DNA of 64,000 nt. Source: Chloroflexota bacterium (GTDB taxonomy: Bacteria; Chloroflexota; Ktedonobacteria; Ktedonobacterales; Ktedonobacteraceae). Position 1 is the stretch's first letter. Every line of letters starts with the position of its first letter. The stretch covers positions 52,211 to 116,210 of the forward strand of contig CADDYT010000004.1 in assembly GCA_902810755.1 (NCBI GenBank), written 5' to 3'. Positions 38,624 through 46,475 of this stretch are shown piece by piece. Under the pieces are notes generated by a model. That model saw nothing but the letters and a program-made list of their open reading frames with translations. It was not told where the DNA came from and made no database searches. Both the position numbers and the translations under genes were made by a program.

Positions 38624-38798
38624 ACAGATTTTTTCCTTTCTGATCGGTAATACTACCCATCCATAGAGAAAAACGTTCAGGACTTCCAGATCCATCTTCT
38701 GTGGCCATTATGGATGAATTTATTGATCGGGGAATCTCTTTATGGGCGGGTGCGAATATGGTATACTTCCAGTAATATATGTAGTGGAGCGTGCTTGT

Positions 38799-39710
38799 AT
38801 GTCGACCCCGTATGATGAAAGTTTTAAGGCGCTGGTACGTGATGATCCGTTAGCCTTTATCCACCTGATGTTTCCGAAGGCGAAACTGGTGCGGCAGTTG
38901 CGAGAGAAACTGAAAGAGTGGAAACTGGAGGTAGATGCGCTCTTTGAAATCACGCTGGAAAGCGGAATATCGATCCTGGTGCATTATGAGTTTCAGACCT
39001 ACAACGACCCGCAGATGGCGAAACGGCTCTTGCGCTATAATGTGCTGATCTGGAGCGAGTACAACCTGCCGGTTTGCTCCTGTGTCATCCATGTGCTGGG
39101 CGATGGACACTTGCCCACCTCGCCTTTCCAGGTCGAGATTGACCCGACCAGACCGATCTTCCGCTTTCACTTTGACGTACTCGAATTGGGGGAGTTATCT
39201 CCCGAAGAAATCATACAAACTGGCCAACCCAATCTGTTCCCGCTCCTGCCCTTTACGAAAGACGGAGCCAGACGTGAGGTGGTCGAGACCGTCTTTGAAG
39301 AACTGACACAGAAGGGCAAAACCAATTTACTTTCCGTTGCCCAGACGCTGGCTTCTCTGGCTTTCGGACGGGCGAAGAACGAGGTAGATCAGGAATGGCT
39401 TCTCAGGAGGTACAAACAGATGTTTGATCTTGTCAAAGATACTCCTGTTTACCGGGAGATGATGCGCGATGCCCGAGAAGAGGGGCTGAAAGAAGGACGG
39501 GAAGAAGGACGGGAAGAAGGACTGCGACAGGCAGCCATGGATATTATTGCAGAGCGATTTCCACGAATGGTACGCCTGGCAACAGGTATCCTGCCAACCA
39601 TCGATAACTCTTCGGTCTTAAGAAGTTTGATCGTCAAGATGAGTACCGCTCAAACAGCAACGGAAGCGAGAGAACATCTGCTGGCAGTTGTGGAGGCAGA
39701 CGAAGAGTAA
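38799..39710 (+). CDS. Rpn-family/PD-(D/E)XK nuclease-like protein
   Basis: The 303-residue protein resembles the Rpn/YhgA-type and cyanobacterial transposase-like PD-(D/E)XK proteins: STPYDESFKALVRDDPLAFI at the start, a VDALFEI...ILVHYEFQTYND segment with the acidic-x-Glu-x-Gln active-site pattern, and LLRYNVLIW. The C-terminal part carries the repeated EGREEGREEG helix encoded by short GAAGGACGG-type direct repeats (39490-39520), typical of these families. The ATG at 38799 is chosen for the conserved N-terminus. Such genes spread horizontally; its target is unknown. Confidence 0.78.
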   Translation: MSTPYDESFKALVRDDPLAFIHLMFPKAKLVRQLREKLKEWKLEVDALFEITLESGISILVHYEFQTYNDPQMAKRLLRYNVLIWSEYNLPVCSCVIHVLGDGHLPTSPFQVEIDPTRPIFRFHFDVLELGELSPEEIIQTGQPNLFPLLPFTKDGARREVVETVFEELTQKGKTNLLSVAQTLASLAFGRAKNEVDQEWLLRRYKQMFDLVKDTPVYREMMRDAREEGLKEGREEGREEGLRQAAMDIIAERFPRMVRLATGILPTIDNSSVLRSLIVKMSTAQTATEAREHLLAVVEADEE

Positions 39711-39768
39711 GGAATGAAAAGCAGCGTCTCTGCCATGTTATGAATATGGGCAGAGGTGCCGCTTTGTG

Positions 39769-40764
39769 CTATTTTCTCTCTGACTTTTGCGCTTCTCCCC
39801 CTTCCGGCACAGGCAGACAGGAGAGGATGTCTTCTACGTTGCCGATGATGAAGTCGGCGCCACGCTCTTGATAGACGGGCGCTTCGTCTTCGTGGACGAG
39901 CATGACGGCCAGGAATTCGGCTTCGTCGGCGGCTTTGATGGCCCGGTAGTTCAGGACGACGTCGTGGTCGTCGGCGGTGTCGCCGATGTAGAGGCCGCCG
40001 CGCGCTCCGGTGGCGGCGATGGCGAGCTGGAGAGCGCGCGGGTCAGGCTTGGGGGCCTCGTCTGCCGAGATGACAACATCCCACCAGGCCTCGCCACTGT
40101 AGGCCGCCATGCGTTCAAGCGCGCTGTCGACTTCGGGGCCGACGCGCCCGGTAATCAGGCCAAGGTGGCGTATGCCCATCCGGCGCAGGCGCGTGGGGAG
40201 GTCGAGCGGGTAGAGCATGGTTTCGCGGTGGACAAGCCCCGGCTCGTCGGGCAGGTAGCGGGCAGGATGACCAAAGCGTTTCGGCATCTCTTCTGCGCCC
40301 CAGTAGATTTCGTGGTAGAGGTCACCGATAAAGTTGTAATCGGGCAGGGCGCTGGCGGGGATGATCTCGCGCACCCATTCGGCGCCGCCATGACCGCGCA
40401 GGTTGGCCTGGCGCGAGAGTTCGGCCCATTCGGCGCTGCTACGCTCGGCCAATGACGTCCCTCGCCACTCGCGCAGGCGCGCCGTACTCAGCGCCGCCAG
40501 CAGATAGCACATGTCCCAGTCGTTATTATAGCCTCCAGCCTGTTTGAAGGCGTTGACATCCTCAATCGTCACCAGCGGTCGCCCCTCGCGCTGCCCCCAG
40601 TCCAGGCCGTGAATGGTACCCGCCACATATTCCGCCACCGCGATATCGGTGGCCCGAAACGAATCAACGGTACGAATCAGTACGCCATCCACATCGAAGA
40701 AGATAGCATCAAGCACAGGAGGAAATTGCAGCCCCGCTCGCTTCCAGACAGCAGGAATATCCAT
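39769..40764 (-). CDS. HAD-superfamily phosphatase
   Basis: The 331-residue protein is a HAD subfamily IA hydrolase: the nucleophile motif FFDVDGVLIRTVDSFR near residue 30, motif II GLITGR near residue 205, the lysine in SADEAPKPDP and the acidic motif YIGDTADDHDVV. A helical cap lies between motifs I and II. The ATG at 40764 has AAAGGG upstream and is better placed than the ATG at 40791. The substrate is not clear; phosphoglycolate-like or sugar phosphates are possible. Confidence 0.85.
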   Translation of the reverse strand: MDIPAVWKRAGLQFPPVLDAIFFDVDGVLIRTVDSFRATDIAVAEYVAGTIHGLDWGQREGRPLVTIEDVNAFKQAGGYNNDWDMCYLLAALSTARLREWRGTSLAERSSAEWAELSRQANLRGHGGAEWVREIIPASALPDYNFIGDLYHEIYWGAEEMPKRFGHPARYLPDEPGLVHRETMLYPLDLPTRLRRMGIRHLGLITGRVGPEVDSALERMAAYSGEAWWDVVISADEAPKPDPRALQLAIAATGARGGLYIGDTADDHDVVLNYRAIKAADEAEFLAVMLVHEDEAPVYQERGADFIIGNVEDILSCLPVPEGGEAQKSERK

Positions 40765-40896
40765 GAATACCCTTTCGTTGTAATTCTTCATAAAAGTATC
40801 TCGTCATATAGTAGGGGTACCCCTTGAGGGTACCCTGTGCGCCGCTCACATGGCATGTCGTGCGCCACTCACAGCGCGCTGAGTTGTTCGTCGCAA

Positions 40897-41355
40897 TTAC
40901 AACGGCCTCGCGATCAGTACCTTGAGAAACTGGCGCACAATCGTGACCGTCAATGCATATACTATAATCGCGATGAGGGTGGAAACGTCAATGGTGTAGC
41001 CATAAAATGGGAGTGGGGGGATGAGATTGGTGAAGGGCATCACCAGGGGCGCGCTGATCTGGAAAACCCAGGTGGAGAAGAGGCTGGACTTCAGGCCAAA
41101 GAGGTACAGCGCGAAGCGCGTGAAGAGCAGGAGCAGCAGGACGGCCAGCCCCAGCGCCAGCAGTTGATTGATCTTTTTGATGATGGCGGCAACGAATCTG
41201 CCGATAGCGCGCAACATGCGCATGACCCAGGATTCGCGGGGCAATGCAATCACCGGTATAGGTGCGGTACCCTGGTGCCGACCCGGCAGTAATGGCTCGG
41301 TGTCATCGTTGTACAGGTAGTAGTAATCGTCTTCTGTTACATGCCTGTCTCTCAC
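40897..41355 (-). CDS. YggT-family membrane protein
   Basis: The 152-residue protein has a charged N-terminal segment and then a YggT domain with two helix pairs (LLALGLAVLLLLLFTRFALYLF, and the second TLIAIIVYALTVTIVRQFL) joined by the family loop containing NLIPPLPFYGYTIDVS. YggT proteins are small membrane proteins linked to cell envelope or division functions. The start is a GTG without a strong ribosome site. The neighbouring upstream gap (41356-41469) contains a 16-base direct repeat. Confidence 0.78.
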   Translation of the reverse strand: MRDRHVTEDDYYYLYNDDTEPLLPGRHQGTAPIPVIALPRESWVMRMLRAIGRFVAAIIKKINQLLALGLAVLLLLLFTRFALYLFGLKSSLFSTWVFQISAPLVMPFTNLIPPLPFYGYTIDVSTLIAIIVYALTVTIVRQFLKVLIARPL

Positions 41356-41379
41356 GTTGTTACTCGCTTCTCGCTCAAG

Positions 41380-41425
41380 CGATCAATCGGCGCCTACGGG
41401 TGTAAGGGCCGATCAATCGGCGCCT
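41380..41425. repeat. Two direct copies of CGATCAATCGGCGCCT
   Basis: The 16-base unit occurs at 41380-41395 and 41410-41425, 30 bases apart. Each contains a small palindrome (CGATCAATCG). Similar GGGCCGATTC...GAATCGGCCC is at 23681-23709. They look like a low-copy dispersed repeat family of intergenic regions. Confidence 0.6.
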
Positions 41426-41469
41426 GCAGTATCGGCGTTGCCATAACCATCCTGTAGTATTATACACCA

Positions 41470-41988
41470 TTACGTTTCAATTTCAATCTTTGTTGCGTCT
41501 ATTTGCTGCGGAGAGAGGATGTAAAGGTAGTGCCAGCCTTCCTGCGGGGCGGCCTGGAGCGTTTGTTGCAGCAGGTCGGCGTGGTAGGCATGCACCTGTT
41601 CTTCGACCTGGCGCGCTCGCTGCCGGTTGCGCGCCCGGCTGAGCTGCTCTGGCACGTTGAAGATGAGCAGGCAGGTCTGGTAGCCGTGCCGGTGGGCCAG
41701 ATCGAGCAGACGCTGGCGCGCTTCCGGCTGCAGAGCCGTGCTGTCGGCGACGGTAAAACGCCCCTGGTACATACGCTTGTGAATGATATAGTAGAACAGA
41801 TCGAAGGCGTCGCGATTGACGCGCTGGTTGTTCTCATCGTCACAGACAAGGGCGCGGCAATAGTCCGAGGAGACGATCTCGGTTGGCGCGAAGCGGCGGC
41901 GCGCAAAGGTGCTTTTGCCGCTGCCCGCCGGACCGGCCAGCACGAGCAATGTTCTGCGTGGCAGCTTAATTACAGGCGTATTGTCCAT
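41470..41988 (-). CDS. P-loop kinase, polynucleotide-kinase-like
   Basis: The 172-residue protein has the Walker A motif LAGPAGSGKSTFARRRF near residue 18 and IVSSDYCRALVCDDENNQ, VNRDAFDLFYYIIHKRM and TVADSTALQPEARQRLLDLA, the order seen in the kinase domain of bacterial Pnkp and related AAA_33 ATPases. It would phosphorylate a 5' end or small substrate. GGAGC precedes the ATG. It is divergent from alaS; no ligase or phosphatase module is attached. Confidence 0.8.
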   Translation of the reverse strand: MDNTPVIKLPRRTLLVLAGPAGSGKSTFARRRFAPTEIVSSDYCRALVCDDENNQRVNRDAFDLFYYIIHKRMYQGRFTVADSTALQPEARQRLLDLAHRHGYQTCLLIFNVPEQLSRARNRQRARQVEEQVHAYHADLLQQTLQAAPQEGWHYLYILSPQQIDATKIEIET

Positions 41989-42000
41989 TGAAAAGCTCCA

Positions 42001-42029
42001 TTGCTATCTCTACTTTCTTCTGTTATAAT
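42001..42029 (+). promoter_or_regulatory. Promoter of alaS
   Basis: TTGCTA and an exact TATAAT are separated by 17 bases. The predicted leader to the alaS ATG is about 135 bases; I see no T-box or riboswitch core in it. Confidence 0.6.
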
Positions 42030-42173
42030 GCTCCTGCACATATACGGCAAGCGGCGCGTTTCAGCATGCAACTTCTGGCTCATCATACAACAAACGGGAT
42101 GCTTCGGTACAGGCGGACGGGGCCGCGCTATTTGAAGAAACAATCTGGCTCTGAATGAGGAGGAAATATACTT

Positions 42174-44828
42174 ATGCCTGTTGATATACAGAAAAATATG
42201 ACGGGGACGGAAATACGGCAGAAATTTCTGGATTTTTTTGTCGGCAAGGGCCATTTCAAGATGCCCAGTTCCTCGCTGGTTCCCAGGAACGATCCGACGG
42301 TGCTGCTCACCACTGCGGGCATGCAGCAGATGATTCCTTTCTTCCTTGGCCGTGAGACGCCGCCCGCGCTGCGCCTGACTTCGGCGCAGAAGTGTTTTCG
42401 CACCACCGATATCGACAAGGTGGGCAATGAGCGCACACTGACATTTTTTGAGATGCTGGGCAACTTCTCCGTTGGCGACTACTTCAAACGCGGAGCTATC
42501 ACCTACGCCTGGGAGTTCCTGACGCAGGTGGTGGGCCTGCCCGCCGAGCGGCTGCACCCGACCGTGCATCCTGAGGACGATGAGGCGGCGCAGTTGTGGA
42601 CAGAGATCACCGGTATTCCTGATGAGGCGATTACGCGGCTGGAAGATAACTGGTGGGGGCCACCGGGAGCTTCGGGTCCCTGCGGTCCTGACTCCGAAAT
42701 TTACTATGATCGCGGCCTCGAGCATGGCTGTGGGCGGGCCGAGTGTGCGCCGGGCTGTGATTGCGAGCGGTTCCTGGAAATCTGGAACCTGGTTTTCATG
42801 CAATACTTCCAGGATTTCGATGGCACGCGCACGCCTTTACCAAAAAAGAATATCGATACCGGCATGGGCCTTGAGCGGCTCTCTATGGTGCTGCAAGGCA
42901 AAGAATCGGTCTTTGATACCGACCTCTTCCGCGCCATCATCGACCACTTCGCCGCCGTCGTTGGCACGAGCTATGGCAGCGACGCGAAGGCCGATGCTTC
43001 GCTGCGCGTGATTGCCGATCACAGCCGTGCGCTTGTCTTCCTGGCCGGTGATGGCGTGCTGCCGGGCAACGAGGGGCGCGGCTATATCTTCCGCCGTCTG
43101 CTGCGCCGCGCCGTGCGTCATGGCAAGCTGCTCGGCCTCGAAAAGCCCTTCCTGGCCGAGGCCGCAGATACCGTCATCAATCTGATGAAGAGCCACTATA
43201 CCGAGCTTGGCTTGCAGCGGGACCGCATCGTCGAGATTCTGAGTCTGGAAGAGAAAAAGTTCAGCCAGACGCTCAACACCGGCCTGACCTTGCTCAACGA
43301 ACTGCTCGAAAATGTGCGGCAGCAGGGGCAGCGCGTTATCTCCGGCGAGGAGGCGTTTAAGCTGTATGATACGCATGGCTTCCCGCTGGAATTGACGCAG
43401 GAGATCGCCGCCGAGCATGGCTTCAGTGTGGATATTGCGGCTTTCGAGCAGGCGATGCAGCGGCAGCAGGAGCGCAGTCGCGCCGGCTCCGCCGCCGCCT
43501 TTGTGCAGAGCCGCGACGAGCAGGCTTTGACGAATATCTTGCAGCGTGTTGGCCCGACCGAGTTCTCCGGCTATCAGGGCGTCACGGGCAGCGGCAAGGT
43601 GGTGGGTATCGTTGTCGATGGCGAAGAAGTGGAAAGTATCAGCGCGCCGCAGCAGGCGCTGCTGCTTCTCGACACCACGCCCTTCTATGCCGAGAGCGGC
43701 GGGCAGATTGGAGATCGTGGTGAAATCAGCGGCTCCATGGGCGTCTTTCAGGTAGAGGATACGCGCCGCCCGCTCAAGGGGCTGATCGTCCACTACGGGC
43801 GCATCAACGAAGGTTACCTGCGCGTGGGCGATGCCGTGCAGGCTAACGTTATCAGCCAGCGGCGCGAGGATACGATGCGCAACCACAGCGCCACTCATCT
43901 GCTGCACAAAGCCCTGCGCGACTATCTGGGGCCGCAGGTCGAGCAGCGCGGCTCGCTGGTCGAGCCAGAACGCCTGCGCTTCGACTTCACCAGCCCGCGC
44001 GCGCTGACGGCGCAGGATCTCGCGCAGATCGATGAGCAGATCAATCGCTGGATACGCGCCGATTTCGCGGTGCAGACGCGCATTTTGCCGCTGCAAGAGG
44101 CGTTGCAGACGGGGGCGATGGCTCTCTTTGGCGAGAAGTACGATGACTACGTGCGCGTTGTCTCGATGGGCAGCAGCACCGAACTGTGCGGCGGCACGCA
44201 CTGCGCCTCTACGGGGCAGATTGGCCTCTATATCACCGTGCAGGAGACGAGCATCGCCGCCGGTATTCGCCGTATCGAAGCGTTGACGGGCCGCGCTGCC
44301 GAAGCCTATCTACGCCAGCGCAGCAGGCTGGTGGAGACGCTGGCCGCGAAATTGCAGACGCAACCGGAGATGCTGGAGGCGCGCGTCGAGCAACTCTCAC
44401 AGGAGCTGGCTCTGGCCCGGCGCCAGCTTGCGCAGTTCCAGCGCGAAGCCGCCGTGCGTGAGGCTGAGACGCTGGCGACCCGCGCGCGCGAAATCGCCGG
44501 CGTGCCGGTGGTGGCGACTACCGTTGAGGTGCCGGACGATAAAGTGCTGCGCGAGATCGGCGACATGGTGCGCAGCAAGCTCGGCGCACCCGGCGTCGTC
44601 GTGCTGGCCCACCCCTTCGACGAGCGCGTCAGTATTCAGGTCAGCGTCGATCAGGCGCTAACAAAGCGCGGGCTGCACGCCGGCAAGATCGCCAGCGCCA
44701 TCGGCGAGCGTCTGGGCGGTCGAGGCGGCGGGCGACCCGAATCGGCGCAGGGCGGCGGCAAAAACAAAGCCGAACTGGGCGCGGCTCTCGACCTGGTGCC
44801 GAAACTCGTCAGAGATAACTTGAAATAG
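42174..44828 (+). CDS. alaS: Alanyl-tRNA synthetase
   Basis: The 884-residue enzyme charges tRNA-Ala. The class II catalytic core spans the first half (IRQKFLDFFVGKGH, VPRNDPTVLLTTAGMQQM, FFEMLGNFSVGDYFK, DTGMGLERLSMVLQ). The editing domain has HSATHLLHKAL and CGGTHCASTGQIG, with the zinc-binding His and Cys. The C-terminal oligomerisation/DHHA1 domain ends GRGGGRPESAQGGG. GAGGAGG lies before the ATG. It is a single essential gene with no anomalies. Confidence 0.98.
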   Translation: MPVDIQKNMTGTEIRQKFLDFFVGKGHFKMPSSSLVPRNDPTVLLTTAGMQQMIPFFLGRETPPALRLTSAQKCFRTTDIDKVGNERTLTFFEMLGNFSVGDYFKRGAITYAWEFLTQVVGLPAERLHPTVHPEDDEAAQLWTEITGIPDEAITRLEDNWWGPPGASGPCGPDSEIYYDRGLEHGCGRAECAPGCDCERFLEIWNLVFMQYFQDFDGTRTPLPKKNIDTGMGLERLSMVLQGKESVFDTDLFRAIIDHFAAVVGTSYGSDAKADASLRVIADHSRALVFLAGDGVLPGNEGRGYIFRRLLRRAVRHGKLLGLEKPFLAEAADTVINLMKSHYTELGLQRDRIVEILSLEEKKFSQTLNTGLTLLNELLENVRQQGQRVISGEEAFKLYDTHGFPLELTQEIAAEHGFSVDIAAFEQAMQRQQERSRAGSAAAFVQSRDEQALTNILQRVGPTEFSGYQGVTGSGKVVGIVVDGEEVESISAPQQALLLLDTTPFYAESGGQIGDRGEISGSMGVFQVEDTRRPLKGLIVHYGRINEGYLRVGDAVQANVISQRREDTMRNHSATHLLHKALRDYLGPQVEQRGSLVEPERLRFDFTSPRALTAQDLAQIDEQINRWIRADFAVQTRILPLQEALQTGAMALFGEKYDDYVRVVSMGSSTELCGGTHCASTGQIGLYITVQETSIAAGIRRIEALTGRAAEAYLRQRSRLVETLAAKLQTQPEMLEARVEQLSQELALARRQLAQFQREAAVREAETLATRAREIAGVPVVATTVEVPDDKVLREIGDMVRSKLGAPGVVVLAHPFDERVSIQVSVDQALTKRGLHAGKIASAIGERLGGRGGGRPESAQGGGKNKAELGAALDLVPKLVRDNLK

Positions 44829-44840
44829 GCCGCTGACGTT

Positions 44841-44869
44841 TTGCAATGCACACGATTTTGTGCTATAAC
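44841..44869 (+). promoter_or_regulatory. Promoter of the FtsA-like gene
   Basis: TTGCAA and TATAAC are separated by 17 bases in the gap after alaS, about 95 bases before the start codon at 44963. Confidence 0.55.
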
Positions 44870-44962
44870 GTACAGGAGATGCATACGCCTTAGCAAGTAA
44901 GGCATTATCAAAGTACGCCAGAGTGGTACTTTGCTGGAGCGACTGGATCAGGACGATCGGGA

Positions 44963-46318
44963 ATGGGCATAAAAAATCTCTTTCAGAGTCTACGCAATCT
45001 CCTTCCCGGAGGCATCGGCGGGAACGGCTTACACCCCTATGACCGCGATCACACTGAGGATGAAGGATTGAACGGGCAGCATTCCGAGGGAGAGGAGCGA
45101 CAGCTCTTCACCGCGCTCGATGTTGGCACGGCCTATGCCAAGGCGCTGATCGTCGAGGTGGACGGGGAGCAGGGCGTGGTGCTGGGCGCAGGTCGCCATC
45201 AGCAGAGCTATGCTCACATGTCTGACGGCATCGTGACTGATATCTCCGGCGTGGTCGCCAGTTGCAACGAGGCGCTCACCAAAGCGGAGAAGGCGGCGGG
45301 CGGCCTGGTGGCCCCGTATACCGTTATCGGCATCGCAGGCGAGCTGGTCAAGGGCAGTTCCACCACCGTCACACGCCAGCGTTCTGACCCGACAAAGCCG
45401 ATTACGCCGCAGGAACTGGAAGGGCTGATTACCTCCGCGCAGCAAAAGCTGCACAAGGCAGCGAAGGAGCGCATCGCTGCCGAGACGGGCTACTCCAATA
45501 TTGAGGTGCGCCTGACCAACGCCGTTGTCATTTCGGTGCGTATCGATGGGCAGCAGGTCACCAACCCTGTCGGCTTTCGCGGGCGGCATTTCTCGCTCAC
45601 GCTCTTCAGCGCCTACGCCCCGCTCATGCAACTGGGCGCGCTTGAAACGGTGGCGCAGGGCCTTGACCTCTCGCTGGTGGCGGTGGTGGCCGAACCCTAC
45701 GCCCTGGCTCGCTGCCTGAGTACGAATGCCAGCGAGGATAGTGGGGCTATCTTCATCGATATCGGCGGCGGTACCACCGATATCGCGCTGGTACGCCAGG
45801 GCGGCATCGAGGAGACGCGCATGTTTGCTCTCGGCGGTCGCACCTTCACGCGCCGCCTGGCAACGGCCAAAGGCGTCTCCGTTCGCGACGCCGAATCGAT
45901 CAAGTTGAGCTATAGCAACGGCCTGCTGAAAGGACACGAGCGCGATGAGGTTGCCGCCATTCTCGCGCCCGAATGCCAGACCTGGATGGACAGCGTCGAA
46001 CTGCTGATCGATGAACTGGCGAAAGGCGAATTGTTGCCGCCTGCCATCTATCTCGTCGGCGGCGGCTCCGCCCTGCCCGACCTGCGCGAGAAGCTGGATG
46101 CCTTCCCCTGGACCCAGCGCCTGCTCTTTGCGCACCAGCCCATCATTCGCACGGTTCAGCCAGATATGGTCTCAAGCATCGTCGATGCCAGCGGGCTGCT
46201 GAAAAACGCGCAGGATATCACGCCGATGGCCCTGGCCTATCAGGTGGTCGAACTGCAAAACGAAAATTCTGTGCTGGAAAGAGCGTTGGAACGGGTTATC
46301 CATAATATGCGCATCTAG
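44963..46318 (+). CDS. FtsA-like actin-family protein
   Basis: The 451-residue protein has the FtsA/actin-fold motifs: ALDVGTAYAKALIVEV (residues 51-66, phosphate 1), DIGGGTTDIALV (266-277, phosphate 2) and IYLVGGGSALPDLREKL (adenosine). A hydrophilic extension of about 45 residues precedes the fold. Typical FtsA binds ATP and tethers FtsZ; here the C-terminal region does not end in an obvious membrane amphipathic helix. The following gene encodes a membrane protein with a baseplate-J-like domain, an unusual partner. No ftsZ is nearby, so a role outside division is possible. Confidence 0.8.
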   Translation: MGIKNLFQSLRNLLPGGIGGNGLHPYDRDHTEDEGLNGQHSEGEERQLFTALDVGTAYAKALIVEVDGEQGVVLGAGRHQQSYAHMSDGIVTDISGVVASCNEALTKAEKAAGGLVAPYTVIGIAGELVKGSSTTVTRQRSDPTKPITPQELEGLITSAQQKLHKAAKERIAAETGYSNIEVRLTNAVVISVRIDGQQVTNPVGFRGRHFSLTLFSAYAPLMQLGALETVAQGLDLSLVAVVAEPYALARCLSTNASEDSGAIFIDIGGGTTDIALVRQGGIEETRMFALGGRTFTRRLATAKGVSVRDAESIKLSYSNGLLKGHERDEVAAILAPECQTWMDSVELLIDELAKGELLPPAIYLVGGGSALPDLREKLDAFPWTQRLLFAHQPIIRTVQPDMVSSIVDASGLLKNAQDITPMALAYQVVELQNENSVLERALERVIHNMRI

Positions 46319-46475
46319 TATTTGAATGTTTCAATGCTGGACGGGAGACCCGATTCCTGCCGATCTTTCCTGGAAGAGGTATATCATCAAATCCGAAAAG
46401 ATCGAGCGCAGAGGCAGCAGGCAAAATTCTCTAAACGTTCTCGCTCTGTAGTGTATCCGAAGGGGGTGACGACGT

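Noticed and set aside
42030..42173. T-box or riboswitch in the alaS leader
   Set aside because: No specifier loop, T-box core sequence or terminator could be recognised by eye.
42837..44201. A 454-codon minus-strand frame
   Set aside because: It is the complement of alaS.
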